A DNA stretch of 64,000 nt from Massilia niastensis DSM 21313 (GCF_000382345.1 NZ_KB908078.1:139849-203848), one strand, 5' to 3'; shown: positions 29,382 through 39,465, numbered from the stretch's first letter. Notes: generated by a model from the letters alone, not told the origin. Program-made: numbers and translations.

Positions 29382-29801
29382 TCAGGCCGCATGCGGCGCC
29401 GCCGTGCGTCCGCGCGCGGCATCCACGCTGCAGGCGCCGGCCCCGAACGCCACCACCTGCAGCAGGCCGCCGGTCAGCGCGATGTTCTTCAACAGGTGGA
29501 TCAGCTGGTTCTGGTCGCCGATCGCGCTGTGGAAGGCGAATGCGGTGACCAGGGAGAACGCGGCCAGCAGCGCCGCCACCAGGCGCGTCCTGATGCCCAG
29601 GACCAGCAGCAGGCCGCCGCCCGCCTCGACCGCGATGGCGCCGGCCAGGGCCAGCGACGCGAACGGCAGGCCGGCTGACTGGATATAGCCCATCGTGGCG
29701 GCCGGTGCGAGGGCTTTGCCGATGCCGCTGAACACGAAGATGGTGGCCATCAGGATGCGCCCGATAGCGGAAATGATGGATTGCCTGGTGGTGGAGTTCA
29801 T
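29382..29801 (-). CDS. DoxX-family membrane protein
   Basis: A 139-residue protein with four hydrophobic helices and the DoxX signature regions (GRILMATIFVFSGIGKAL, EAGGGLLLVLGIRTRLVA). DoxX proteins are small inner-membrane proteins, some linked to thiosulfate:quinone oxidoreductase or redox stress, and most are uncharacterised. The start at 29801 is preceded by GGAAGGACC. It lies downstream of the pirin gene on the same strand with a 56-base gap, and the divergent LysR gene may regulate both. Confidence 0.85.
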   Translation of the reverse strand: MNSTTRQSIISAIGRILMATIFVFSGIGKALAPAATMGYIQSAGLPFASLALAGAIAVEAGGGLLLVLGIRTRLVAALLAAFSLVTAFAFHSAIGDQNQLIHLLKNIALTGGLLQVVAFGAGACSVDAARGRTAAPHAA

Positions 29802-29857
29802 GGTCCTTCCTTTCATGTCGTAGGTGATGGCGGCGCTTGCAACGGCGCCGCGCATGC

Positions 29858-30724
29858 TTAAATCTGTCCGATAGCGCGCAGATGGGCGCCGATGCGTGCG
29901 ATCTCGCGCTCGCCGCGGTCGAGGGCGGCCTGGCTGGTGTGCACCGAGTAGGTGCCGGTGACGAGCTCATGCGGATGCCTGGCCGCCGAGCCGAGCACGA
30001 ATTCGGTAACGCCGCGCGCCATGAACGCCAGGGCGCCGTCGCCCTCTTCAAACACGGCGATCTCGGGGCCGATGGCTTCCGCTCCGGCCAGCAGCACGCC
30101 GCGGACCGGCGCCACCCAGGCCAGGTCGTGGCCCGGCGGCGGCGTGTAGGTCCAGCGCTCGCCATCCTCGAGCTGCACGTGGAGGTAGTTGATCGGCGCG
30201 CGGGTCGCGATCGGGCTGCGCACGCCGCCGTATGCGCCGATCACCACGCGTGCGGGACCGCTGCGCGGCGCCTCGTGCGGGGCCAGGTAGCGGCTGTGCG
30301 CCGGGCCGTTCTCGTCCTCCGGCGGCAGCGCCAGCCAGAGCTGGAAGCCGCGCACCGGCGCATCGCCGGCGATGCCGCCGCCGTGCCACACGCCGCCGCC
30401 GGCGTTCATCCATTCGACGCCGCCGGCCGGCAGCACGCCGGCATTGCCGGTCGTTTCGCGGTAGCTGACGGCGCCTTCCATGACGACGGTGACGGTGGCG
30501 ATGCCGGAGTGCGGATGCATGCCCATGTCGCCGCCGTGGCCGCTGAACGCGAAGCGGTCGAGGAAGACGAAGGGCTTGATCAGCTGGCCGAGGTCGCCGG
30601 GGCTGGCGAGGCGCGTGATGCCGCCGCGCGTGCCGCCCGCCGTGCGGTAGATGATCCTGCGCGCGACGCGACTCGCTGGCGTGCTCGCGCCGATGCCGGC
30701 GTGGGTGGTGGTGGCCATGTCCAT
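29858..30724 (-). CDS. Pirin family protein
   Basis: A 288-residue bicupin. The first cupin has H70 and H72 (MGMHPHSGIATVTVVMEG) and H114 (GVWHGGGIAG). In typical pirins the fourth metal ligand is a glutamate two residues after the last histidine; here that position is glycine. Iron binding may therefore be altered. Bacterial pirins include quercetinases and redox-responsive proteins. The start at 30724 has GGAG 6 bases upstream. It is likely co-transcribed with doxX and is divergent from the LysR gene. Confidence 0.88.
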   Translation of the reverse strand: MDMATTTHAGIGASTPASRVARRIIYRTAGGTRGGITRLASPGDLGQLIKPFVFLDRFAFSGHGGDMGMHPHSGIATVTVVMEGAVSYRETTGNAGVLPAGGVEWMNAGGGVWHGGGIAGDAPVRGFQLWLALPPEDENGPAHSRYLAPHEAPRSGPARVVIGAYGGVRSPIATRAPINYLHVQLEDGERWTYTPPPGHDLAWVAPVRGVLLAGAEAIGPEIAVFEEGDGALAFMARGVTEFVLGSAARHPHELVTGTYSVHTSQAALDRGEREIARIGAHLRAIGQI

Positions 30725-30807
30725 GTTGTTCTCCTTGCGTGGGCGGCGCCCGTTGTCGTGGTTGTGGGAGGGCATCTTAGGCAGGCTGGAATGATCGTGG
30801 AAGCCTA

Positions 30808-30830
30808 TATAATTCGATGACTCGTATCGA
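30808..30830 (+). promoter_or_regulatory. Probable LysR-gene -10 region and overlapping palindrome
   Basis: TATAAT (30808-30813) is directly followed by the dyad TCGAT-N7-ATCGA (30814-30830), which contains a T-N11-A pattern typical of LysR-type operators. This placement fits autoregulation together with control of the divergent pirin-doxX genes. I found no good -35. Confidence 0.45.
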
Positions 30831-30842
30831 TGGAGGCGATAG

Positions 30843-31739
30843 ATGCTCGACGGGATGTCCATGGACCAGCTGCGCACCTTTATCGCGGCGGCCGACGAGG
30901 GCAGCTTTTCCGCCGCCGGCCGCAAGCTGCGGCGCGCGCAATCGGTGGTCAGCCACACGCTGGCCAATCTCGAACTGCAGGTCGGGTTCGCGCTGTTCGA
31001 CCGGTCGGGCCGCTATCCGCAGCTGACCGACGCCGGCCGCGCGCTGCTCGAGGATGCGCGCCAGGCCGCCGGCAGCATGGATGCGTTCAAGGCCAAGGCG
31101 CGCACGCTCGCGGAAGGACTCGAACCCGAGCTCGCGGTGGCGGTCGACGTGATGTTCCCGATCGCGACCCTCACCGCCGCGGTGCAGGCCTTCCACCACA
31201 CTTTCCCCTCCACGCCGCTGCGCCTGTATGTCGAGGCGCTCGGCGCCGTGGTGCAGCCGCTGCTCGACGGCCGCTGCCGCATCGCGGTGATCGGCTCGCT
31301 GCCCGATGTGCCGGCCGCGTGCGCATCCGAATACCTGGTCGGCGTGCCCGCGGTGTCGGTCGCCGCGCCCGGTCATCCGCTCGCGCGCATCGAGGGCGAC
31401 ATCATGCGCGACGAAGCGGCGAAGCATGTGCAGCTGGTGCTGACCGACCGCTCGAGCCTGACCAGCGGACACGACTTCGGCGTGCTGTCGCCGCACGTGT
31501 GGCGGCTCGCCGATCTCGGCGCCAAGCACGCATTCCTGCGCGCGGGACTCGGGTGGGGGCACATGCCGCTGCACATGGTCGAGCACGACCTCGCGAGCGG
31601 CGCGCTGGTGCGCCTTCGGCATGAGCGCTATCCGATGCAGGGCGCGGCGTTCTCGATGCACGCGATCTTCCTGAAAGACCAGCCGCCAGGTCCCGCGGGA
31701 CGCTGGTTCGTCAATCAGTTGAAATGCGATTCGGTGTGA
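30843..31739 (+). CDS. LysR-family transcriptional regulator
   Basis: A 298-residue LysR-type regulator. An N-terminal winged helix-turn-helix spans about residues 6-65 (MDQLRTFIAAADEGSFSAAG, RAQSVVSHTLANLELQVG). The effector-binding domain covers about 90-295. It is divergent from pirin and doxX with 118 bases between starts, the classical arrangement for a LysR protein controlling the neighbouring genes. The inducer is unknown. The frame has strong high-GC coding character throughout. Confidence 0.9.
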   Translation: MLDGMSMDQLRTFIAAADEGSFSAAGRKLRRAQSVVSHTLANLELQVGFALFDRSGRYPQLTDAGRALLEDARQAAGSMDAFKAKARTLAEGLEPELAVAVDVMFPIATLTAAVQAFHHTFPSTPLRLYVEALGAVVQPLLDGRCRIAVIGSLPDVPAACASEYLVGVPAVSVAAPGHPLARIEGDIMRDEAAKHVQLVLTDRSSLTSGHDFGVLSPHVWRLADLGAKHAFLRAGLGWGHMPLHMVEHDLASGALVRLRHERYPMQGAAFSMHAIFLKDQPPGPAGRWFVNQLKCDSV

Positions 31740-31883
31740 TGGACTTTTATCGGCGCGATGTGGTCTTACCGAGGATGGAAGCAGGTGGTGTTTTTAGGTT
31801 CTTCCGGTTGCGCACCCACAAAGTTTTCGTGTACTTTACGTGATTGAATTTGTCAAAACGTGAACATGTGATATTGTCGCGGC

Positions 31884-32005
31884 AATCGGGCAAACAATCG
31901 ATCGAATAATAGGACGCTGAACCACTCAGTATGCACGTAAGCGAAGCGAAAAGAACAAGCCGCACTGCCTGACCCGATCTTCAGGCAAGGCGGCTTTTTC
32001 TTTTC
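31884..32005 (+). ncRNA. Candidate small RNA (promoter and terminator present)
   Basis: A promoter-like TTGTCA (31850-31855) and TATTGT (31872-31877) with 16-bp spacing would start transcription near 31884. A strong intrinsic terminator ends it: AAGCCGC (31957-31963) with GCGGCTT (31990-31996), an inner TGCCTGA/TCAGGCA stem, then TTTTTCTTTT. The transcript would be about 120 bases with no good ORF. The terminator is 220 bases past lysR, so it might instead end lysR read-through. The RNA family is not recognised. Confidence 0.4.
31957..32005 (+). terminator. Intrinsic terminator in the lysR to H1-like gap
   Basis: A two-part stem, AAGCCGC/GCGGCTT outside and TGCCTGA/TCAGGCA inside, followed by TTTTTCTTTT. 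It ends either lysR mRNA or the proposed small RNA. Confidence 0.85.
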
Positions 32006-32228
32006 GCGCCCGCAAGGGTAGCGGTGTGAACGCATTGGGTTCGGTGGCCTGTCGACGTTGGCTGAAGCGCTGCAATTGTGAGGAGTTGCAGCAGTTCAGC
32101 CGGTGCCGGATTCATTGGCGTAAATCGATCTTCGGTTTGGGCCGATGAATAATTCGCCGGGACATGAAAATGGCCGGGCGGATTTCAACCTTGAGCGTAT
32201 AACTCATCGCAGATGAAGGAGAAAAAAA

Positions 32229-33572
32229 ATGGCAACCGCTAAGAAACCAGCAGCAAAGGCAGCAGCAAAGAGCGCGCCTTCGTCCTCGACGAAGGCCAGC
32301 GCTAAAACCGCCGCCGAGAAACCAGTAGCAAAGAAGGCAGCCGCCACCAAGGCGACCGCCACCAAGACGACCGCCACCAAGGCCACCGCCACCAAGGCCA
32401 CCGCCACCAAGGCGGCAGCCAAGCCGGTCGCTAAAAAAGCCGCAGCAAGCAAAACCGCTGCAACCAAAACCACCGCCACCAAGGCAGCAGCAAAACCTGC
32501 AGCAAAGAAAACTGCAACCAAGGCAGCTGCAAAACCGGTAGCGAAGAAAGCGGCCGCCACCAAGGCAGCAGCAAAACCTGCAGCAAAGAAAACCGCCACC
32601 AAGGCAGCTGCAAAACCGGTAGCGAAGAAAGCGGCCGCCACCAAGGCAGCAGCAAAACCGGCAGCCAAGAAAGCGACCGCCACCAAAGCCGCCGCCAAAC
32701 CGGCAGCCAAAAAGGCGACCGCCACCAAAGCCGCCGCCAAACCGGCAGCGAAAAAGGCGAGCGCCACCAAAGCCGCCGCCAAGCCAGCAGCCAAAAAGGC
32801 GAGCGCCACCAAAGCCGCCGCCAAGCCAGCAGCCAAAAAGGCGAGCGCCACCAAAGCCGCTGCCAAGCCGGCAGCTAAAAAGGCGACCGCTACCAAAGCC
32901 GCCGCCAAGCCGGCAGCCAAAAAGGCGAGCGCCACCAAGGCCGCCGCCAAGCCAGCAGCTAAAAAGGCGACTGCCACCAAAGCCGCCGCCAAGCCAGCAG
33001 CCAAAAAAGCGACCGCTACCAAGGCCGCCGCCAAACCGGCAGCTAAAAAGGCGACCGCCACCAAGGCCGCCGCCAAACCGGCAGCTAAAAAGGCGACCGC
33101 CACCAAGGCCGCCGCCAAACCGGCCGCCAAGAAAGCCGCTGCACCGGCTGCCAAGAAGGCGACTGCAACCAAGACCGCTGCGACCAAGGCCGCTGCCAAG
33201 CCTGCCGCGACCAAGACCGCTGCGACCAAGACCGCCGCCAAGCCTGCTGCGACCAAGACCGCCGCAACCAAGGCCGCTGCCAAGCCGGAAGTGAAGGCCG
33301 AGACCAAGGCCGAAGCCAAGCCGGAAGTGAAGGTCGAGACCAAGGCCGAAGCCAAGCCGGAAGCCAAGGCCGAAGCCAAGCCGGAAGCGAAGAAGCCTGC
33401 TGCGAAGAAGCCGGCTGCGAAGAAGGCCGAAGCCAGGAAAGCCGAAGCCAAGCCGGAAGCGAAGGCCGACACCAAGGCGCAACCAGCTACTCCTGCTGCG
33501 ACTCCTGCTTCGTCCGCGAAGACCGTGCTGGCCCCGGCCGCCTGGCCGTTCCCGACCAGCAGCCGTCCGTAA
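32229..33572 (+). CDS. Histone H1-like Lys/Ala-rich repetitive DNA-binding protein
   Basis: A 447-residue, extremely basic protein made almost wholly of Lys, Ala, Thr and Pro. It begins [14 protein letters not shown], like the SWIB protein at 11842. The centre is eleven tandem 14-residue units (consensus [14 protein letters not shown]), and the later part has Glu-containing units (KAEAKPEVK type). The tail ends with a non-repetitive WPFPTSSRP. Such proteins resemble eukaryotic H1 tails and AlgP/HctB-type proteins, binding DNA or nucleic acids non-specifically and affecting nucleoid compaction or transcription. The long antisense frames are by-products of the repeats. RBS GAAGGAG precedes the ATG. 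Confidence 0.88.
   Translation: MATAKKPAAKAAAKSAPSSSTKASAKTAAEKPVAKKAAATKATATKTTATKATATKATATKAAAKPVAKKAAASKTAATKTTATKAAAKPAAKKTATKAAAKPVAKKAAATKAAAKPAAKKTATKAAAKPVAKKAAATKAAAKPAAKKATATKAAAKPAAKKATATKAAAKPAAKKASATKAAAKPAAKKASATKAAAKPAAKKASATKAAAKPAAKKATATKAAAKPAAKKASATKAAAKPAAKKATATKAAAKPAAKKATATKAAAKPAAKKATATKAAAKPAAKKATATKAAAKPAAKKAAAPAAKKATATKTAATKAAAKPAATKTAATKTAAKPAATKTAATKAAAKPEVKAETKAEAKPEVKVETKAEAKPEAKAEAKPEAKKPAAKKPAAKKAEARKAEAKPEAKADTKAQPATPAATPASSAKTVLAPAAWPFPTSSRP
32655..33116 (+). repeat. Eleven-copy 42-bp minisatellite inside the H1-like gene
   Basis: Eleven in-frame copies of a 42-bp unit encode KPAAKK-A(T/S)AT-KAAA. Copies differ mainly at synonymous third positions and at Thr/Ser, so the array expanded by duplication and then drifted slightly. 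The unit length is a multiple of three, so copy-number change would lengthen or shorten the protein without a frameshift. Confidence 0.95.
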
Positions 33573-33638
33573 GGCTTGCCCGGCAAGACGCGCACTTTCC
33601 GCGCGTCATAGCCAGTAATGCCTGGATAAGGCAAAATA

Positions 33639-33674
33639 CCGCTGTGTGATCGGTTCGCACAGCGGTTTTTTTTT
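33639..33674 (+). terminator. Intrinsic terminator of the H1-like gene
   Basis: CCGCTGTG (33639-33646) pairs with CACAGCGG (33658-33665) and is followed by nine Ts. The next gene's ribosome-binding site (GAGGAG) comes immediately after the T-run. Confidence 0.9.
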
Positions 33675-33685
33675 GAGGAGCGTTT

Positions 33686-34213
33686 GTGCTGTCTATTCTT
33701 CAGTTTCTCGTCGATACCGCCGCCGCACTATTGGGCGGATTGCTGCTGTTGCGCTTCTGGATGCAGGCGATTCGCGTGCGTCCTCCAGTACAGATCGGTC
33801 AGTTCACCTTCACGCTGACCGACTGGCTGGTGCTGCCGCTGCGGCGCCTGGTACCGGGAATGGGCGGCTATGACTGGGCCAGCCTGATCGGGGCTTTCCT
33901 GGTGGTGCTGGCCGCGAGCGCGGTGCTGCTGCTGGGCGGGGCGTCCGGCGAGATGGTGCTGCTTGGCGCGCTGTATCGCTTCCTGAACTGGATACTGTAC
34001 GGTTTCATGGCGCTCCTGATCATCGACGCGATCTTCAGCTGGGTGAACCCGCATGCGCCGCTGGCGCCCTTCGTCCACGCATTGAATACCCCCATCCTGC
34101 GGCCGATCCGCCGCGTGGTGCCGCCGATCGGCGGCATCGACCTGTCGGTGCTGGTGGCGCTGGTGCTGATCCAGATTATCCAGTTCATCCTGCGCCAGGT
34201 CTTCTTCATGTGA
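33686..34213 (+). CDS. YggT family membrane protein
   Basis: A 175-residue inner-membrane protein with two YGGT repeats, each with a pair of hydrophobic helices. The motifs are DWLVLPLRRLVPGMGGYDW and the second copy NTPILRPIRRVVPPIGGIDL. YggT proteins are implicated in osmotic-stress tolerance or envelope organisation, with no defined biochemical role. It starts with GTG, and GAGGAG lies 5 bases upstream. The promoter must lie within or upstream of the preceding terminator, so partial read-through from the H1-like gene is possible. Confidence 0.88.
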   Translation: MLSILQFLVDTAAALLGGLLLLRFWMQAIRVRPPVQIGQFTFTLTDWLVLPLRRLVPGMGGYDWASLIGAFLVVLAASAVLLLGGASGEMVLLGALYRFLNWILYGFMALLIIDAIFSWVNPHAPLAPFVHALNTPILRPIRRVVPPIGGIDLSVLVALVLIQIIQFILRQVFFM

Positions 34214-34235
34214 GTCCGGGCGGTACGGGTGTGCA

Positions 34236-34276
34236 GGCAAACCTGGGTCCCGCGCAGGCGGGGAACCCAAGTTGCC
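34236..34276. repeat. Imperfect stem-loop (REP-like) between convergent genes
   Basis: Nested arms pair: GGCAA (34236-34240) with TTGCC (34272-34276), TGGGT (34244-34248) with ACCCA (34265-34269), and CCCGC (34249-34253) with GCGGG (34258-34262). The core CCCGC-GCAG-GCGGG with TGGGT flanks resembles dispersed palindromic repeats seen in many high-GC proteobacteria. It could act as a bidirectional terminator for yggT and the kinase gene. Confidence 0.6.
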
Positions 34277-34319
34277 AGGCGTCGTGGAGGATCAAGCCGT
34301 CCCCACGAACGCTGGCATG

Positions 34320-35264
34320 TCAGCGAAACCGGAACCCGAACGCCGCCTCGAACTGCTGGTCGAACTCGTCCGGCGTGAACGCATGGTTCTGCCCGCCCTG
34401 GCTCGCGATCTTGATCGAGCCCAGCAGGCTGGCGATGCGGCCGCTGGTCGGCCAGTCGAAGCCGTTGGTGATCCCGTACAGCAGGCCGGCGCGGTAGGCG
34501 TCGCCACAGCCGGTCGGGTCGACCACGCTCGATGCCGGCACCGCCGGGATGCGGTGGTGCTCGCCGCCCGCGTAGATGTCCGAACCTTCCGCGCCGCGCG
34601 TGATGACCAGCGCGTCCAGGCGCGCCGCGATATCGGCCTGCGACAGGCCGGTGCGGTCCATCACCATCTCGAATTCGTAGTCGTTCGCCGCCAGGTAGCT
34701 GGCCTGGTCGATGAAGCGGATCAGCTCTTCGCCCGAGAACATCGGCAGCTGCTGGCCCGGGTCGAACATGAACGGCAGCTTCAGGTCGGCGCAGTCGCGC
34801 GCATGCTTGATCATGCCGTCGCGGCCGTCCGGCGAGATGATCGCCACGCGCAGTGTGCCCTGGTCGGCCACGTTGTTCTCGTGCGAGTACTGCATCGCGC
34901 CCGGGTGGAAGGCGTTGATCTGGTTGTTGTCCTGGTCGGCGGTGACGAAGCACTGCGCCGTGTAGGCGTCGCCGATGGTACGGATGCCGCGCGTGTCGAG
35001 GCCCAGCTTGCCGAAGCGCTCCAGGTACTCGCCGCCGTCCTGGCCGATGGTGGCCATGATGAGCGGATCGCCGCCCAGCAGCTTGAGGTTGTAGGCGATG
35101 TTGGCCGAGCAGCCGCCGTATTCGGTGCGCAGGGTCGGGACGAGGAAGGAAACGTTCACGCGGTGCAGCTGGTCGGCCAGCAGCGTCTCGGCGAAGCGGC
35201 CGTGGTACTGCATGATCTTGTCGAACGCAAGCGATCCGCAGATCAGGGCGGTTTTGTTGGTCAT
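34320..35264 (-). CDS. PfkB-family carbohydrate/nucleoside kinase
   Basis: A 314-residue cytoplasmic kinase of the PfkB (ribokinase) family. The C-terminal signature DPTGCGDAYRAG is at residues 249-260, with catalytic base D255. The N-terminal GG switch is in EYGGCSANIAYNLKLLGG. The family phosphorylates sugars or nucleosides such as adenosine. Members next to the prmA/acc genes in Burkholderiales are often annotated as adenosine kinase-like, but the substrate is not determined here. It starts 9 bases after the DUF3426 stop on the same strand. Confidence 0.88.
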   Translation of the reverse strand: MTNKTALICGSLAFDKIMQYHGRFAETLLADQLHRVNVSFLVPTLRTEYGGCSANIAYNLKLLGGDPLIMATIGQDGGEYLERFGKLGLDTRGIRTIGDAYTAQCFVTADQDNNQINAFHPGAMQYSHENNVADQGTLRVAIISPDGRDGMIKHARDCADLKLPFMFDPGQQLPMFSGEELIRFIDQASYLAANDYEFEMVMDRTGLSQADIAARLDALVITRGAEGSDIYAGGEHHRIPAVPASSVVDPTGCGDAYRAGLLYGITNGFDWPTSGRIASLLGSIKIASQGGQNHAFTPDEFDQQFEAAFGFRFR

Positions 35265-35273
35265 GGGCGAGCC

Positions 35274-36557
<1,284 letters not shown>

Positions 36558-36560
36558 GCC

Positions 36561-37511
36561 TCAGGCAGCGGAGCGCGGCGGCGGTGCGGTGTCCTGGCCG
36601 AGCTGACCGTGGAGGGCGACCCAGCCGTCCTGCTCGGCCCAGACGCCCAGCTTGATGAAGGGTGCGTAGGCGGCGGCCACTTCCTCGGCCTGGCGCGCCA
36701 GCACGCCCGACAGGATCAGCGAACCGCCCGGCGCCACGCGGCCGGACAGCATCGGCGCCATCAGCTTGAGTGGGCTCGACAGGATGTTGGCCACCACGAT
36801 GTCGAACTTGCCGCTGGCATGGTGCGCATTGCCGGAGGCCGCGAAGGCGTCCGGCAGGTAGTAGGCGATCTCGACGCCGTTGCGCTCGGCGTTGGCGCGC
36901 GCCGATTCGATCGCCTGCGGGTCGATGTCGACGCCCACGACGTCGGCCGCGTCCAGCTTCTTGGCCACCATCGCCAGGATGCCCGAGCCGCAGCCATAGT
37001 CCAGCACCGACTTGCCCGGCGCCGGATGGGCTTCCAGCCATTCCATGCACAGGCGGGTGGTCGGGTGGCTGCCGGTGCCGAAGGCCAGGCCCGGATCGAG
37101 CTCGAGGATCAGGCCGTTCGGGTCCGGCGCCTCGTGCCAGCTCGGCACGACCCAGATGTTCTTGCCGATGTGGATGGGCTCGAACTGCGACTGGGTCAGG
37201 CGCACCCAGTCGGCATCCGCCACCGCGCGGGTGGTGAAGGCCGGGATCTGGGTCAGCTTGATGGCGTTCGCGGCTTCGGTGACGATCGCGAACTGGTCGG
37301 CGTCGGTATCCGTCAGCGCGACCACGCGGCTGTGGTCCCAGGCCGCTTCGGTGGGTTCCATGCCCGGTTCGCCGAACAGCGGCTTCTCGGCTTCCGTGCC
37401 TTCGTCGGCGTCTTCGACCGAGACCGACAGCGCGCCGGCCTCCATCAGGGCGTCCGACAGGGCCTCGGCGTGCTCGCGTGCGATCTCGATGACGACTTCA
37501 GTCCAGCTCAT
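36561..37511 (-). CDS. prmA: Ribosomal protein L11 methyltransferase
   Basis: A 316-residue SAM-dependent methyltransferase that trimethylates ribosomal protein L11. An N-terminal substrate-recognition domain is followed by the catalytic domain with [22 protein letters not shown] motif [13 protein letters not shown] and VANILSSPL. The ATG overlaps the accC stop (ATGA), so translation is coupled. Family length and motifs fit well. The three-base gap to the DUF3426 gene suggests one transcript from accB onward. Confidence 0.95.
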   Translation of the reverse strand: MSWTEVVIEIAREHAEALSDALMEAGALSVSVEDADEGTEAEKPLFGEPGMEPTEAAWDHSRVVALTDTDADQFAIVTEAANAIKLTQIPAFTTRAVADADWVRLTQSQFEPIHIGKNIWVVPSWHEAPDPNGLILELDPGLAFGTGSHPTTRLCMEWLEAHPAPGKSVLDYGCGSGILAMVAKKLDAADVVGVDIDPQAIESARANAERNGVEIAYYLPDAFAASGNAHHASGKFDIVVANILSSPLKLMAPMLSGRVAPGGSLILSGVLARQAEEVAAAYAPFIKLGVWAEQDGWVALHGQLGQDTAPPPRSAA

Positions 37512-38908
37512 GCCTCTACCTTGGCTTCCGATTTGGCGCCGAGCGCCGTTTCCTTCGGCAGGTCGGGCTTGGAAGCCAGCTTCTGCTCGAGGTAATGGAT
37601 GTTGGTGCCGCCTTCGATGAAGCGGGCGTCCACCATCAGTTCGCGGTGCAGCGGGATATTCGTGAGGATACCCTCGACCACCATTTCGGAGAGCGCGATT
37701 TGCATGCGGCGGATCGCCTGGTCCCGGGTGGCGCCATACGAGATTACCTTGCCGATCATCGAATCGTAATGAGGCGGCACATAGTAACCCGCATACGAGT
37801 GCGAATCGACGCGGATGCCGGGACCGCCCGGCGGGTGCCAGCCGGTGATGCGGCCCGGCGACGGGGTGAACTTGAACGGATCCTCGGCGTTGATGCGGCA
37901 CTCGATCGCGTGGCCCGACAGCATGATGTCGCGCTGGCGGAAGCGCAGCTTTTCGCCGCAGGCGATGCGGATCTGTTCCTGCACGATGTCGATGCCGGTG
38001 ATCATCTCGGTGACCGGGTGCTCGACCTGGACACGGGTGTTCATCTCGATGAAGTAGAACTCGCCGTTTTCGTACAGGAATTCGAAGGTGCCGGCGCCAC
38101 GGTAGCCGATCTTGCGGCAGGCTTCGGCGCAGCGGTCGCCGATCTTCTCGATCAGCTTGCGCGGGATGCCCGGCGCCGGCGCTTCCTCGATCACTTTCTG
38201 GTGGCGGCGCTGCATCGAGCAGTCGCGCTCGCCCAGCCAGACGGCATTCTTGTGCTCGTCGGCCAGCACCTGGATCTCCACGTGGCGCGGATTTTCCAGG
38301 AATTTCTCCATGTAGACTTCCGGATTGCCGAACGCGGTGCCGGCCTCGGTCTTGGTCATCGCCACGGCGTTCAGCAGGGCGGCCTCGGTGTGCACCACGC
38401 GCATGCCGCGGCCGCCGCCGCCGCCGGCGGCCTTGATGATGACCGGATAGCCGACGCGGCGCGCGGTCTGGATGATCTCCTTCGGATCGTCCGGCAGGGC
38501 GCCGTCCGAACCCGGCACGCAGGGCACGCCCGCCTTGATCATCGCCTGTTTTGCCGAAACCTTATCGCCCATCAGGCGGATCGAGTCGCTGCGCGGGCCG
38601 ATGAAGACGAAGCCCGATTTTTCGACGCGCTCGGCGAAGTCGGCGTTTTCCGACAGGAAGCCGTAACCCGGGTGGATCGCTTCCGCATCGGTGACTTCGG
38701 CCGCGCTGATGATCGCCGGCATGTTCAGGTAGCTGAGCGACGATTGTGCCGGGCCGATGCAGACGGATTCGTCTGCCAGCTTCACATACTTGGCGTCCTT
38801 GTCCGCCTCGGAGTGAACGACAACCGTCTTGATGCCCAGTTCGCGGCAGGCGCGCTGGATACGCAGCGCGATTTCACCACGGTTGGCGATGAGGATTTTT
38901 TCAAACAT
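37508..38908 (-). CDS. accC: Acetyl-CoA carboxylase, biotin carboxylase subunit
   Basis: A 466-residue ATP-grasp enzyme that carboxylates the biotin on AccB, the first step of fatty-acid synthesis. Visible motifs are [20 protein letters not shown], the glycine-rich ATP loop [22 protein letters not shown], and the catalytic [14 protein letters not shown]. The length is slightly over that of E. coli AccC (449), with a short non-conserved C-terminal extension. It lies downstream of accB with a terminator-like hairpin in the 89-base gap. Confidence 0.98.
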   Translation of the reverse strand: MFEKILIANRGEIALRIQRACRELGIKTVVVHSEADKDAKYVKLADESVCIGPAQSSLSYLNMPAIISAAEVTDAEAIHPGYGFLSENADFAERVEKSGFVFIGPRSDSIRLMGDKVSAKQAMIKAGVPCVPGSDGALPDDPKEIIQTARRVGYPVIIKAAGGGGGRGMRVVHTEAALLNAVAMTKTEAGTAFGNPEVYMEKFLENPRHVEIQVLADEHKNAVWLGERDCSMQRRHQKVIEEAPAPGIPRKLIEKIGDRCAEACRKIGYRGAGTFEFLYENGEFYFIEMNTRVQVEHPVTEMITGIDIVQEQIRIACGEKLRFRQRDIMLSGHAIECRINAEDPFKFTPSPGRITGWHPPGGPGIRVDSHSYAGYYVPPHYDSMIGKVISYGATRDQAIRRMQIALSEMVVEGILTNIPLHRELMVDARFIEGGTNIHYLEQKLASKPDLPKETALGAKSEAKVEA

Positions 38909-38933
38909 GGTAGGTTTGGTGTTTCTGTGAAAA

Positions 38934-38951
38934 CCGGCGCGATAGCGCCGG
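38934..38951 (-). terminator. Terminator-like hairpin between accB and accC
   Basis: CCGGCGC (38934-38940) pairs with GCGCCGG (38945-38951) across a 4-base loop. Read on the minus strand it is followed by TTTTC. It is a short but GC-rich intrinsic-terminator shape inside the operon, so it might attenuate accC relative to accB. Confidence 0.5.
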
Positions 38952-38997
38952 ACACGACATGGATGAGTTGGCGGCAGGAGTGGCCGCCGGGGGCTGC

Positions 38998-39465
38998 TTA
39001 GCCGATCACGAACAGCGGCTGGCCGAATTCGACCGGTTGGCCGTTTTCCACGAGGATCTTGGTGACAACGCCGCTCACGTCGGCGTCGATTTCATTCAGG
39101 AGCTTCATCGCTTCGATGATGCACAGGGTGTCGCCTTCCTTGATGTTGTGGCCGACTTCGACGAAGGCCGGAGCGCCCGGAGCCGACGAACGGTAGAAGG
39201 TGCCGACCATCGGCGACTTGACGACATGGCCGGTCGGCTCGGCGGCCGGGGCCGGCGCGGCGGCGGCCGGAGCCGGTGCCGCGGCCTGGACGGCCGGCGC
39301 GGCATAATGCTGCACGCCCTGCGGCGGCATGACCATCATTTGATTTTGCGGGATTGCAGAGGACTTGACGATGCGAACCTTGCTTTCGCCTTCGGTCACT
39401 TCGAGTTCAGCGATGTCCGATTCAGCGACCAGGTCGATCAAAGTCTTGAGTTTTCGTAGATCCAT
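38998..39465 (-). CDS. accB: Acetyl-CoA carboxylase, biotin carboxyl carrier protein
   Basis: A 155-residue BCCP. The N-terminal region ([20 protein letters not shown]) is followed by an Ala/Pro linker and the biotinyl domain. The biotin-accepting lysine is K121 in [11 protein letters not shown]; Leu follows the lysine instead of the more common Met, which is a frequent variant. The protein carries carboxybiotin between AccC and the AccAD carboxyltransferase. It is the first acc gene of the operon and lies 97 bases after the aroQ stop. Confidence 0.96.
   Translation of the reverse strand: MDLRKLKTLIDLVAESDIAELEVTEGESKVRIVKSSAIPQNQMMVMPPQGVQHYAAPAVQAAAPAPAAAAPAPAAEPTGHVVKSPMVGTFYRSSAPGAPAFVEVGHNIKEGDTLCIIEAMKLLNEIDADVSGVVTKILVENGQPVEFGQPLFVIG

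Larger units (their letters stand above)
31740..32228. other. 489-bp non-coding gap before the H1-like gene
   Basis: The gap is AT-richer than its surroundings. It contains a promoter-like pair at 31850-31877 and an intrinsic terminator at 31957-32005, which together could make a small RNA. The remaining about 220 bases up to 32228 probably hold the promoter of the H1-like gene, which I could not pinpoint. GAAGGAG (32215-32221) is a likely ribosome-binding site. A minus-strand frame at 31747-31965 is open but has no family similarity. Confidence 0.6.

Noticed and set aside
31747-31965. 72-codon minus-strand frame after lysR
   Set aside because: It has a signal-like start but no family similarity and AT-rich, non-coding composition; it lies over the proposed small-RNA region.
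32112-33634. Two long antisense frames opposite the H1-like gene
   Set aside because: They arise from the tandem repeat read backwards (Leu/Ala or Gly/Phe/Leu repeats); the sense frame has a ribosome-binding site, H1-like composition and a terminator.
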